Of a DNA stretch of 16,919 bases, positions 1 through 6,494 are shown piece by piece. Every line of letters starts with the position of its first letter. The stretch's first letter is position 1. The notes beneath the pieces were generated by a model, which did not search any database, was not told the origin of the DNA, and saw nothing but the letters and a program-made list of their open reading frames with translations. The stretch comes from Gammaproteobacteria bacterium (GTDB lineage Bacteria; Pseudomonadota; Gammaproteobacteria; UBA6429; Thiohalophilaceae). Where the stretch lies: assembly GCA_024639445.1 (NCBI GenBank), contig JAHEIJ010000011.1, positions 1 to 16,919 of the forward strand. The letters are read 5' to 3'. The translations under genes and the position numbers were made by a program.

Positions 1-109
1 CAGGGGTATGATTGTCGCAACCATACCCCTGGGCCTGGGTTGGTTGATACTGGCTCCGGTTTTTCTGGGTACTGTTTATGCGGGTTACAAGGACATCTTT
101 CTGGAATAA
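1..109 (+). CDS. C-terminal end of an integral membrane protein (partial, BPSS1780-like)
   Basis: Only the last 35 codons are in the window, read in the frame that starts at base 2 and ends at the TAA at 107-109. The visible peptide is almost entirely one hydrophobic helix (PLGLGWLILAPVFLGTVYAG), followed by a short polar end, YKDIFLE. A Gly/Leu-rich helix followed by a Tyr-x-Asp-Ile-Phe end resembles, from memory, the C-termini of BPSS1780-family inner-membrane proteins of unknown function; I cannot confirm that from 35 residues. The gene is cut by the window edge, not broken. A strong terminator follows at 141-167, so it ends its transcription unit. Confidence 0.6.
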   Translation, partial: RGMIVATIPLGLGWLILAPVFLGTVYAGYKDIFLE

Positions 110-140
110 GTAATACATGCATACATGCATGTTATCGAAG

Positions 141-167
141 CGCACCCAACAGGGTGCGTTTTTTATT
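141..167 (+). terminator. Rho-independent terminator
   Basis: A perfect 7-bp stem (CGCACCC at 141-147, GGGTGCG at 152-158) with a 4-base loop is followed at once by six T residues and then ATT. This is a textbook intrinsic terminator 31 bases after the stop codon of the upstream membrane protein gene, on the same strand. Confidence 0.9.
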
Positions 168-212
168 ATCTTTACTTATTTAGCAGTTTCCGCGGTGTTG
201 CGATGTTATTCG

Positions 213-242
213 TTGGCATTAGCGATGCAGGCAGTATATAAA
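213..242 (+). promoter_or_regulatory. Candidate sigma70 promoter for the ParB-like gene
   Basis: TTGGCA at 213-218 matches the -35 consensus at 5 of 6 bases. TATAAA at 237-242 matches the -10 consensus at 5 of 6, with an 18-bp spacer; an overlapping TATATA at 235-240 would give a 16-bp spacer. It lies between the terminator at 141-167 and the ATG at 275, so the following gene must start its own transcript here or nearby. Confidence 0.5.
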
Positions 243-274
243 TAGTGTAACGATAACTTTGGGTACGAATCATT

Positions 275-1312
275 ATGGCAGCAAAAAAGAAAACCAAGAA
301 AAAAGCCAAAAAGAAAGTTGCCGCTAAAAAGACGGCGAAGAAAACCACGCGTAAGAAAAAGGTTGGCAAGTTACGACCCCGTAAGGATAAACGTGGTCTG
401 AAAGCGGCTGAAATGGTATTAAATATTGACGTGCCGGAATTGACGAACCTGGTTGATGAGGTCGAGGCGGTTGGTGGTGCGGCAATTGGTGGCTATCGTG
501 AGCCGCTATCAGGCAGGCCTGTGTTGCTTGCGGCATTGCCGCTCAAAGCGGTGCAACCTACCCCATTCCAGCGGGATCTATCACCCACCCATACCAAACG
601 CCTGGCACAGAAAATTGAAGAAAGTGGTTCGTTTCTGGATCCATTGATCGTGGTGCGCGGTGACGACGGTCGTTTATGGACGCCAAATGGACGACATCGG
701 TTGGCAGCGGCAAAGGTACTGGGGCTGCATCAGATTACCGCCCTGGTTTCACCGGATGAAGATCTGGCATTTCGGATCCTGGCTTTAAACACTGAAAAGG
801 CGCATAACCTCAAGGATCGTAGCCTGGAAGTCATTCGCATGGCGCGTTCCCTGGCTGAGAGCAGGCCCCGGGGAAAGGAATCGCAGTATGAGAGCGAGTT
901 TGAAGCACCAGAACTCTTAACGCTGGGTATTATTTATCTTCAGAACAAACGCTTTGCTGGCGGAGCATACAGTCCATTTCTGAGGAAAGTCGATCGGTTT
1001 AGTGATCGGACCTTACGTGTCAGCCTGCGGGAGCGTGAGAATTATGCCGCCAGGTTGCTGGAAATCGAGGCCAGGGTTAAAAAGATTATAGAAGGACTAC
1101 AGCAGCGCGGCTTTAAGTCACCCTATCTGCGCAGCTATGTCGTGGCACGAATTAATCCAGTACGTTTCCATCGTGCCAAGAAAGGGGACACTACCCCGCC
1201 GATGACCATGGCTGCCGCATTAACCCGAATGGCTGCAGCCGTGAAAAAATTCGATATTGATTCCGTCAAGTTTGGAGACCTGGCACTGGTGGCAGCGGTG
1301 GCAAGTGAATAA
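275..1312 (+). CDS. ParB N-terminal domain protein with Lys-rich, histone-H1-like tail
   Basis: The 345-residue protein has two parts. Residues 1-40 are extremely basic (19 Lys and 4 Arg, in AKKK/AAKK-type repeats), like bacterial histone-H1-like tails that bind DNA non-specifically. Residues about 87-165 look like a ParB/Srx-type domain: an LPLKAVQPTPFQRD entry strand, then TPNGRHRLAAAKVLG at about 136-150, which corresponds to the ParB GxRR nucleotide-binding box. The segment LNTEKAHNLKDRSLEVIRMA follows at the place of the ParB N-E-N-x-x-R box. The last 150 residues are charged and helical and match no family I recognise. No parA lies beside it, so it is probably not the chromosomal partition ParB. 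A DNA-binding, nucleotide-dependent role is inferred. The ATG has only a weak ribosome binding site, but the Lys tail begins right at it. Confidence 0.8.
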   Translation: MAAKKKTKKKAKKKVAAKKTAKKTTRKKKVGKLRPRKDKRGLKAAEMVLNIDVPELTNLVDEVEAVGGAAIGGYREPLSGRPVLLAALPLKAVQPTPFQRDLSPTHTKRLAQKIEESGSFLDPLIVVRGDDGRLWTPNGRHRLAAAKVLGLHQITALVSPDEDLAFRILALNTEKAHNLKDRSLEVIRMARSLAESRPRGKESQYESEFEAPELLTLGIIYLQNKRFAGGAYSPFLRKVDRFSDRTLRVSLRERENYAARLLEIEARVKKIIEGLQQRGFKSPYLRSYVVARINPVRFHRAKKGDTTPPMTMAAALTRMAAAVKKFDIDSVKFGDLALVAAVASE

Positions 1313-1346
1313 GTTGCCCCTCTGACAGCAGGAGGTTCATGGCGCA

Positions 1347-1457
1347 ATGTTGCAGAAACTCAGGGCAATGCCACAGGCTGTCAAATTGATAATTGCGTGC
1401 ACGTTATGTGTCGCAATTGCGGTATTAATCGTCGGCCTGGTTCAATGGCTGGCCTGA
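1347..1457 (+). CDS. Possible 36-residue single-pass membrane peptide
   Basis: A short reading frame starts at ATG 1347 and ends at TGA 1455-1457. The N-terminus is basic (MLQKLRAMPQAVK) and is followed by one hydrophobic helix (LIIACTLCVAIAVLIVGLV) and a short WLA end, the layout of a small inner-membrane peptide. An AGGAGG motif lies at 1330-1335, 11 bases before this ATG, which is rather far. A second ATG at 1339 is too close to that motif and leads to a short hydrophilic peptide. The frame starts 34 bases after the ParB-like stop and could share its transcript. I recognise no family; chance cannot be excluded. Confidence 0.4.
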   Translation: MLQKLRAMPQAVKLIIACTLCVAIAVLIVGLVQWLA

Positions 1458-1480
1458 ATCAAGAGTAGACGGTTACCAGG

Positions 1481-1500
1481 TTTGCCACCAGGCTGGCAAA
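1481..1500. other. Inverted repeat between convergent genes, weak terminator candidate
   Basis: TTTGCCA at 1481-1487 and TGGCAAA at 1494-1500 form a perfect 7-bp stem with a 6-base loop. It lies between the end of the plus-strand genes and the end of the convergent HAD gene at 1514. There is no T-run beyond the stem on either strand, so it is at best a weak bidirectional stop signal. Confidence 0.35.
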
Positions 1501-1513
1501 TCAGCAATCGAGT

Positions 1514-2263
1514 CTAGAATGGCATGGGAGTGATTCCCTGTTCCAGATCATCGGAACGGAATTTTCCCGTGCGCACCTGAATTCCAGGTATAGCGCATTG
1601 TTGCGCTGCATCGATATCACTATGAATATCATCGCCGATCATTATCGTTTCGTTCGCGGCAAGGCCGAGAAGCTGTAAGGCAGTTTCAAAGAATAGCCTG
1701 GCTGGTTTACCCAAGACGACAGCTTCCCGCCCCATGGCATATTCCAGTGCCTTGACGAATGGTCCGCTATCCAGACGCAGCCCATCCTGTGCCTGCCAGT
1801 AACGGGTGAGTCCGAGTGCTACCAGGTGGCTTTGTGGCGATTTCATTAACAATCGAAATGCAGCATTGAGATTGTTAAATTCCCAGCCTGTACCCAGATC
1901 ACCAATCACAATGGCACCGACAACATCAGCAGAGTGCCAGTCTACGGTATCGAGAGATTGAAATTCTTCCTGGGTTGCTTGCGGAACGAACAGGGCAATT
2001 GGCCCATGGCAATGGTTTTGTAGCCAGTGACTGGCTGCCACCGCCGGTGTCAGGATTTGTTCAGCCGTGACAGCAATCCCAAAACTTCTCAGTTTTTCCA
2101 GCAGAGCAGAGCGTGGACGCGAGGTGGTGTTGGTCAGAAACAAAAAAGGGATATTATCTTGCTGGCACCATTGGATTACCTCAGCGGCTCCCACAATGGG
2201 CCGGTCGCCCTGATAGAGAACGCCGTCCATATCAAATAGTATTCCACCCATGTCTATGCTCAT
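1514..2263 (-). CDS. HAD-superfamily class IIA phosphatase (LHPP/NagD-like)
   Basis: The 249-residue protein has all four HAD motifs. Motif I is FDMDGVLYQG with the nucleophile Asp11 and acid/base Asp13. Motif II is LTNTTSRP (Thr44). Motif III is the Lys of LGKPA (Lys186). Motif IV is IGDDIHSDI (Asp211, Asp212, Asp216). The large insertion between motifs II and III is the C2 cap that defines class IIA, the group of NagD and the LHPP phosphatases; the spacing and GDLG segment look most like the LHPP-type subfamily. It probably dephosphorylates a small phosphorylated metabolite in the cytoplasm; the substrate cannot be read from sequence. Start: ATG at 2263 is used; ATG at 2251, just before GGILFDMDG, is also possible. 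It stands alone, divergent from the YjbQ gene. Confidence 0.88.
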   Translation of the reverse strand: MSIDMGGILFDMDGVLYQGDRPIVGAAEVIQWCQQDNIPFLFLTNTTSRPRSALLEKLRSFGIAVTAEQILTPAVAASHWLQNHCHGPIALFVPQATQEEFQSLDTVDWHSADVVGAIVIGDLGTGWEFNNLNAAFRLLMKSPQSHLVALGLTRYWQAQDGLRLDSGPFVKALEYAMGREAVVLGKPARLFFETALQLLGLAANETIMIGDDIHSDIDAAQQCAIPGIQVRTGKFRSDDLEQGITPMPF

Positions 2264-2293
2264 TTTCCATTGGATATCAGTAACTATTTATAA

Positions 2294-2322
2294 AGCATAA
2301 TCCGCCTCAGTATGGATGCAAA
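2294..2322 (-). promoter_or_regulatory. Candidate promoter for the HAD phosphatase gene
   Basis: Read on the minus strand, TTTGCA (2322-2317) and TATGCT (2299-2294) are separated by 17 bp. Each matches the sigma70 consensus at 4 of 6 bases. The start codon follows about 30 bases later. Moderate support only. Confidence 0.35.
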
Positions 2323-2343
2323 TCCTGGGCAAGGTTTCTGAGT

Positions 2344-2377
2344 TGATTTGGTATAGAATTTAATAGGACCCAAATCA
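2344..2377. promoter_or_regulatory. Dyad around a -10-like element upstream of yjbQ, possible operator
   Basis: TGATTTGG at 2344-2351 and CCAAATCA at 2370-2377 are perfect 8-base inverted arms with an 18-base spacer. The spacer holds TATAGAAT (2352-2359), a plausible -10 box for the YjbQ gene, which starts at 2416. The arms are spaced as in a repressor site that brackets a promoter; in RNA they would also form a stem followed by CTTTTT. Both readings are inference. Confidence 0.3.
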
Positions 2378-2415
2378 GGCTTTTTGGAACTGTACTGACC
2401 AAGGAAATCAGCAAG

Positions 2416-2823
2416 ATGCGTGAAACAATCACCTTTCAAACACAGCAACGGGAAGCATTAATAGATATCACCACTCTGGTAAAAGATGTGGTTGCGCGAA
2501 GCGGCATACAGAATGGCGTGGTGAGTGTCTATGGCCAGGGTGCCACCGGAGCAATTATGATTCAGGAAAACTGGGATGAAAGTGTGCAAACGGATGTAGT
2601 GAATCTATTACGTCAACTGATCCCGCAAGGTGTCTGGCTACATGATGCACAGGATGGCAATGGTGACGCACATTTGAAATCAGGCCTGGTTGGGCCTTCG
2701 GAAACCATACCGCTTATCGATGGAGAACTGGGGTTGTCCACCTGGCAAAATATTTTCTTCTGTGAATTTGATGGGCCGCGTAAAGAGCGGCGTGTTGTCT
2801 GTACAGTTGTGATGGATGAATAA
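2416..2823 (+). CDS. yjbQ: YjbQ/UPF0047 family protein (secondary thiamine-phosphate synthase type)
   Basis: The 135-residue protein is the normal length for the family and shows its signature regions: QENWDESVQTD, VWLHDAQDGNGDAHLKSGLVGP, the IPLIDGELGLSTWQNIFF stretch, and EFDGPRKERRVV at the C-terminus. E. coli YjbQ has weak thiamine-phosphate synthase activity; the true physiological role is unsettled. The His that family members such as E. coli YjbQ carry in the QHTSAS motif is replaced here: the matching segment reads GQGATGAI with no His. The two later histidines (WLHD and DAHLK) are kept. The ATG at 2416 has an AAGGA element 11 bases upstream. It lies divergent from the HAD gene and upstream of a small membrane protein gene. 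Confidence 0.88.
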   Translation: MRETITFQTQQREALIDITTLVKDVVARSGIQNGVVSVYGQGATGAIMIQENWDESVQTDVVNLLRQLIPQGVWLHDAQDGNGDAHLKSGLVGPSETIPLIDGELGLSTWQNIFFCEFDGPRKERRVVCTVVMDE

Positions 2824-2880
2824 TCGTGTTTCGCGTGAGTCATAGTTTTATAGTGCGCTGGGCCATCCTGGAAAATATCT

Positions 2881-3093
2881 ATGTGGTATCGTATTGGAGA
2901 AGAACTGCATCAATCGGGTCCTCCGATAAGTGGGGGAGTGCTTGTATTTGCGGTGGTGCTGGGGCTATTAATTGGGGTGAGCCTGTTTGTGCCTGGATGG
3001 CGGGGTCGCCAATTATGGTTAACTGTCTGGGGCGGCGGACTGGTGCTTGTCAGCGCGGTATATCTGATTACTGCTAGCCTTGGCATTATTTAA
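2881..3093 (+). CDS. Small two-helix membrane protein, function unknown
   Basis: A 70-residue protein with a short soluble N-terminus (MWYRIGEELHQSGPPISGG), a first hydrophobic helix at about residues 19-38 (VLVFAVVLGLLIGVSLFVP), a short basic loop GWRGRQ, and a second helix at about 46-68. The positive loop places both ends outside by the positive-inside rule. A TGGAAA element about 8 bases upstream of ATG 2881 is a modest ribosome binding site. It follows the YjbQ stop by 57 bases and may share its transcript. I recognise no family. The overlapping longer frame starting at 2826 has a scattered, non-membrane composition and was not chosen. Confidence 0.6.
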   Translation: MWYRIGEELHQSGPPISGGVLVFAVVLGLLIGVSLFVPGWRGRQLWLTVWGGGLVLVSAVYLITASLGII

Positions 3094-3123
3094 AACAATA
3101 GAAGTGGGCTGTTAAATTAAGTG

Positions 3124-3621
3124 TTATTTGTCATACCGAACATCCATGATCCGGTAATGTATTACGCCTTTGGGTGTTTCCACCAATACTTCATCACCAA
3201 TTTCTTTCTTTATTAATGTTCGCGCCATAGGCGAGTCCATACTGATATATTCTTTCCTGCTATCGAACTCATCGGGGCCGACGATCCGATAAGTATGTTC
3301 CTCATCTTGCTCGTCTTGTAAGGTGATCCAGGCGCCAAAGAATACCTGCCGGGGATTGTCCGGTATGGTGTCGACTATTTTCAGATCGGGCAGTCGTTTC
3401 TGTAGATACCGTATGCGTCGGTCGATTTCTCGCAGTTCTTTCTTGCGATAAATATATTCAGCGTTTTCCGAACGATCGCCTTCGGCAGCAGCGGCAGTGA
3501 CAGCTTTGGTGACCAGTTTGCGACGTTGCCAGAGTGTTGTTTCTTCCTGTTGTAATACAACATAACCATCCCGGGTAATGTAGGGTGAAGCCTTGGGTTG
3601 TGGTGGGCGGTAACGGGACAT
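3124..3621 (-). CDS. greB: Transcription elongation factor GreB
   Basis: The 165-residue protein binds in the secondary channel of RNA polymerase and stimulates cleavage of backtracked transcripts. The N-terminal coiled coil (about residues 15-80) carries the acidic tip in EGDRSENAEY (Asp49, Glu52), the residues that coordinate the second Mg ion. REIDRRIRYLQKRL follows, where GreB rather than GreA is typical. The C-terminal FKBP-like domain contains YRIVGPDEFD and ISMDSPMARTLIKKEIGDEV, both strong GreB signatures. A Pro/Lys-rich N-terminal extension (SRYRPPQPKASPYIT) is usual in GreB. It is monocistronic, divergent from the TatD gene and convergent with the small membrane protein gene. No clear Shine-Dalgarno element precedes the ATG. 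Confidence 0.95.
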   Translation of the reverse strand: MSRYRPPQPKASPYITRDGYVVLQQEETTLWQRRKLVTKAVTAAAAEGDRSENAEYIYRKKELREIDRRIRYLQKRLPDLKIVDTIPDNPRQVFFGAWITLQDEQDEEHTYRIVGPDEFDSRKEYISMDSPMARTLIKKEIGDEVLVETPKGVIHYRIMDVRYDK

Positions 3622-3654
3622 GATAATAATGGTAACAGCTGGAATATAAAAATA

Positions 3655-3663
3655 ATTATATCA
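3655..3663 (-). promoter_or_regulatory. Extended -10 promoter of greB
   Basis: On the minus strand the sequence reads TGATATAAT, a perfect TATAAT hexamer (3660-3655) preceded by the TGn extension. The -35 region upstream is weak, as is common for extended -10 promoters. Transcription would begin near 3648, giving a leader of about 27 bases before the greB ATG. Confidence 0.5.
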
Positions 3664-3674
3664 TGCCGTGTGTC

Positions 3675-3702
3675 TGTTCATGGCCTACTGGTGTTTTATA
3701 CT
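3675..3702 (+). promoter_or_regulatory. Candidate promoter of the tatD cluster, possibly giving a leaderless transcript
   Basis: TGTTCA at 3675-3680 and TATACT at 3697-3702 are separated by 16 bp. The -10 matches consensus at 5 of 6 bases. A start site about 7 bases downstream falls at 3709-3710, which is the A of the best ATG of the TatD gene. No Shine-Dalgarno element lies before that ATG. Confidence 0.4.
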
Positions 3703-3709
3703 CTGCAAT

Positions 3710-4498
3710 ATGAAGTTAATAGATACCCATTGCCATCTTGATGTTGATGATTTCGATGCTGATCGTTCCGCCATATTGGAACGGTGCCATGCTGCGGGAA
3801 TTACCCGAATCGTAGTCCCGGCAATCCATGCGGCAGGATGGGGAAAATTACTGGAGTTATGCCATCAGGAGCCGGCTTTATTTCCAGCATTGGGGCTACA
3901 TCCGGTATTTATTGAATCCCATACTGATGAAGACCTGGCGGCACTGGAAGATATACTGGCGACAGAAAGCCCCCTGGCAGTTGGGGAAATTGGTCTGGAC
4001 TATTACCTTGCTGAGCTGGATCCAGGACGGCAAAGGGAAATGTTTGAAGCCCAGTTACGTATTGCGCGTGAGGCCAGGTTGCCAGTGATATTGCATGTCC
4101 GTAAGGCGCATGATCATGTCCTGGCTGCCTTGCGGCGCATTCGCGTGCCAGGCGGGATTGCGCACGCGTTTAACGGGAGTATGCAGCAGGCACAACAATA
4201 CCTGGACCTGGGTTTTAAACTGGGCTTTGGTGGCACACTGACTTATGAGCGTTCCAATAAAATTCGCCAGTTGGCACATGACTTGCCTCTTGAGGCGATT
4301 GTGCTGGAAACCGATGCTCCCGATATGGTGGTCTCGCAGCATCGTGGCGAACGTAATAGCCCCGAGTATCTTCCCGAAATACTGGCTGCCCTAGTCGAAG
4401 TTCGTCAGGAAGATGCATCGAGCCTGGCGGAAAAAACAACCCTTAATGCCTGCGAAGTCCTGGGTATACCGAGTGAACCGCTAAAGGTTGGTCAGTAA
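3710..4498 (+). CDS. TatD-family metal-dependent hydrolase (YjjV-like)
   Basis: A 262-residue TIM-barrel metallohydrolase with all expected metal ligands: His7 and His9 in THCHLD, Glu93 in VGEIGLDYY, His129 in ILHVRK, His152 in AHAFNGS, and Asp202 in ETDAPDM. The HAFNGSMQQAQQY, GFGGTLTYERSNKIRQL and ETDAPDM stretches resemble E. coli YjjV more than TatD itself. Members are metal-dependent DNases or related hydrolases; the substrate here is unknown. The frame is open upstream to a GTG at 3668, but the extra residues (VCLFMAYWCFILCN) are not family-like, so ATG 3710 is chosen because MKLIDTHCHLD is the normal start. It heads a compact plus-strand cluster and is followed by tcdA after 11 bases. 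Confidence 0.9.
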   Translation: MKLIDTHCHLDVDDFDADRSAILERCHAAGITRIVVPAIHAAGWGKLLELCHQEPALFPALGLHPVFIESHTDEDLAALEDILATESPLAVGEIGLDYYLAELDPGRQREMFEAQLRIAREARLPVILHVRKAHDHVLAALRRIRVPGGIAHAFNGSMQQAQQYLDLGFKLGFGGTLTYERSNKIRQLAHDLPLEAIVLETDAPDMVVSQHRGERNSPEYLPEILAALVEVRQEDASSLAEKTTLNACEVLGIPSEPLKVGQ

Positions 4499-4509
4499 GG
4501 TTATGTGGT

Positions 4510-5298
4510 ATGAGTGAATACGAGGAACGTTTCGCAGGATTACGGCGTTTATATGGTAATGATGCCTATGCGCTGTTGAAACAGTTACATATCGGGGTAG
4601 TCGGTGTGGGTGGTGTGGGCTCATGGGCGGTGGAGGCGCTGGCACGTTCAGGAATAGGGCAAATAACCCTGATCGATTATGACGAAATTGCCCACAGTAA
4701 TGTTAATCGCCAGCTCCATGCGCTAACAGCTACATTTGGTGAAAAGAAAATCGCTGTGATGGCGAAGCGTGTGCATGAAATTAATCCGCAGGGCCAGGTC
4801 CACGCGATTGACGATTTTATCAACATGGAGAATATGCAGTCGTTACTGGAACGTGGTTATGACTACGTTATCGATGCGATTGACAGTATTAAATTCAAGG
4901 CAGCTATGATTAATCATTGTCGGCGCAACAAGATTCCAATTATCGCCACTGGTGGAGCGGGCGGTCTGAGTGATCCGACCATGATCAAGGTCGATGATTT
5001 GAGCCGTACTTATAATGATCCCCTGGCGGCGAAGGTGCGACGTCAATTGCGGGAGGAATATGGTTTTACGCGCAATAGCAAGCGGACCTTTGGGGTGGAG
5101 TGTGTGTTTTCCAGTCAGCAACAGGTTTATCCGAAGGAGGATGGCACAGTCAGTCATGAGAAGCCCGGGATTCATGGCGTATCGCTGGACTGTCGGTTTG
5201 GCTATGGAACTTCAAGTACTGTCACCGCTACGTTCGGATTTGTCGCTGTAGCGCGTGCCATTAACAAGACATTGAAAAAGAAATTACGACAGCAATGA
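4510..5298 (+). CDS. tcdA: tRNA threonylcarbamoyladenosine dehydratase TcdA (CsdL)
   Basis: A 262-residue E1-like (ThiF/MoeB fold) protein that converts t6A37 of ANN-decoding tRNAs into the cyclic form ct6A, using ATP. The nucleotide-binding loop is VGVGGVGSW (about residues 31-39), with Asp56 in LIDYDEI at the end of the second strand and the conserved NVNRQ segment (64-68). The family-specific segments ATGGAGGLSDPT, RRQLREEYGFTR and GYGTSSTVTATFGF are all present. Length equals the E. coli enzyme to within a few residues. An AAGG element lies 9 bases before the ATG. The next gene starts inside its stop codon (ATGA), so the two are translationally coupled. No csdA or csdE is visible nearby. 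Confidence 0.94.
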   Translation: MSEYEERFAGLRRLYGNDAYALLKQLHIGVVGVGGVGSWAVEALARSGIGQITLIDYDEIAHSNVNRQLHALTATFGEKKIAVMAKRVHEINPQGQVHAIDDFINMENMQSLLERGYDYVIDAIDSIKFKAAMINHCRRNKIPIIATGGAGGLSDPTMIKVDDLSRTYNDPLAAKVRRQLREEYGFTRNSKRTFGVECVFSSQQQVYPKEDGTVSHEKPGIHGVSLDCRFGYGTSSTVTATFGFVAVARAINKTLKKKLRQQ

Positions 5299-6494
5299 GT
5301 TCACGCATTGGCCAGGTGGAGGTAAGCTTGCTATGGGAAGGGCCCCGGGGAAGACATTGCGAGCGGCGGTTTTTTGATCGAATTAATTTCTGGAGAGATT
5401 ATTTCCCTGGGAACATGGGTGAGCAACTTAATACAGCAGAAATCGGTCAGCTTGTCAGTTACCAGGCGGTGGCCGGTGAATTGGTGGAGCCCTATGATCA
5501 GAATCAAATACAGCTTATTAAGCGTTCACAATTTCAGACCAGGGTGTCAGCGGGATTGGTTATTACTCCAAGGCGAGGGCGGTTTTATCCGCGCAATCTG
5601 GTAAGCTGTATCAGTAGTTACTTCGAAGGCGATCGTCGTCCCTTACGCTGTTTACAGGTTGATGATGATGAGCTGCTGGTTGATCTTAATCATCCCCTGG
5701 CCCGTTATGCTCTTAAGCTGGAAGCGCGTTTACTAAAGGAGTTGGAAGCAAAACAGGAGCATGGTGGCGCCAGTATAGATGTGCCGCAAATGTGTACCCA
5801 GAATGGTCCAGGGATGCAGGCCAGTTTAGTCGAAACAGACACTGACTTTTTTAGCGATGATCCCTTTGCAAGGCTGGATACGCGTGCAGATTCAGCGTTT
5901 TACACAATGACGCGCCTGCTACCACATATTGACAGTACCGCTTCAGAACAACTGGCTAAAATCTATGAACGTTTTCTCCAGCCGGGCATGCAGGTGCTGG
6001 ATCTGATGAGTAGCTGGCAGTCCCACTTGCCGGAAAGTGTAGCCGGGCTTGCGGTTACCGGGTTGGGATTGAACATGGAAGAAATGCAACACAATCCACG
6101 ACTTGGCCATCAGGTGATTCATGACCTGAATGTTCAGCCTGAGTTGCCACTTGAAACCGGGCAGTTTGATGTCGTCATATGCAGTATGTCCGTTGAGTAC
6201 CTGGTTAAACCAGCCGAGGTGTTTAGCGAAGTCGCGCGGGTATTGAAACCGGGCTCACCCTTTGTCATCTCTTTCTCAGAACGCTGGTTCCCACCCAAAG
6301 TGATCGCCGTTTGGCAGGAGATGCATGCCTTTGAACGTATGGGCTTGGTGCTGGATCTGTTTGATAAAAGCCAGGTCTTCACCAATCTGGGAACAGAGTC
6401 GGTGAGGGGTTTTCCGAGACCTGCGGATGATAAATATGCGGCAGAACTGGCAGAGTCGGATCCTGTCTATGTCGTGTGGGGAATCCGCTGTTAA
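5295..6494 (+). CDS. Degenerate FKBP/SlyD-like domain fused to SAM-dependent methyltransferase
   Basis: The 399-residue protein has two recognisable parts. Residues about 1-150 resemble an FKBP prolyl isomerase of the SlyD type: an early VSLLWEG strand, PGNMGEQLNTAEIGQLV in place of the LIPGLEEALxGxxVG segment, and DLNHPLARYALKLEARLL (about 130-147), matching the conserved NHPLAGK region. Residues about 220-340 are a Rossmann methyltransferase of the type-11 kind: VLDLMSSWQSHLP (234-246) at motif I, HDLNV (266-270), FDVVICSMSVEYL (281-293) and VLKPGSPFVISFSER. Motif I lacks the usual GxGxG and instead has DLMSSWxSHLP, a form I recall from a plastid/cyanobacterial methyltransferase group. The isomerase active site looks eroded. 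The ATG overlaps the tcdA stop. Substrate unknown; action on a protein or RNA partner is speculation. Confidence 0.8.
   Translation: MSSRIGQVEVSLLWEGPRGRHCERRFFDRINFWRDYFPGNMGEQLNTAEIGQLVSYQAVAGELVEPYDQNQIQLIKRSQFQTRVSAGLVITPRRGRFYPRNLVSCISSYFEGDRRPLRCLQVDDDELLVDLNHPLARYALKLEARLLKELEAKQEHGGASIDVPQMCTQNGPGMQASLVETDTDFFSDDPFARLDTRADSAFYTMTRLLPHIDSTASEQLAKIYERFLQPGMQVLDLMSSWQSHLPESVAGLAVTGLGLNMEEMQHNPRLGHQVIHDLNVQPELPLETGQFDVVICSMSVEYLVKPAEVFSEVARVLKPGSPFVISFSERWFPPKVIAVWQEMHAFERMGLVLDLFDKSQVFTNLGTESVRGFPRPADDKYAAELAESDPVYVVWGIRC

Noticed and set aside
110..133. Short ATACATGC direct repeat before the first terminator
   Set aside because: Two 8-base copies in a short spacer are too little to support a functional element.
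172..369. Minus-strand frame with many Phe and Val residues that looks like a membrane protein
   Set aside because: It is the complement of the AAR-rich lysine tail of the ParB-like gene; TTY and TTT codons arise automatically from Lys codons.
2330..2415. TPP riboswitch upstream of the YjbQ gene
   Set aside because: The conserved CTGAGA and ACC-TGATCTGG segments of the TPP element are absent; only a simple dyad is seen.
2826..3077. Plus-strand frame of 83 codons overlapping the small membrane protein
   Set aside because: Scattered Cys and Trp with no coherent hydrophobic segments; the overlapping 70-codon frame gives two clean membrane helices.
3668..3709. N-terminal extension of the TatD-family protein from GTG 3668
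   Set aside because: The added residues do not look like the family, there is no ribosome binding site, and the extension overlaps the likely promoter; MKLIDTHCHLD is the usual start.
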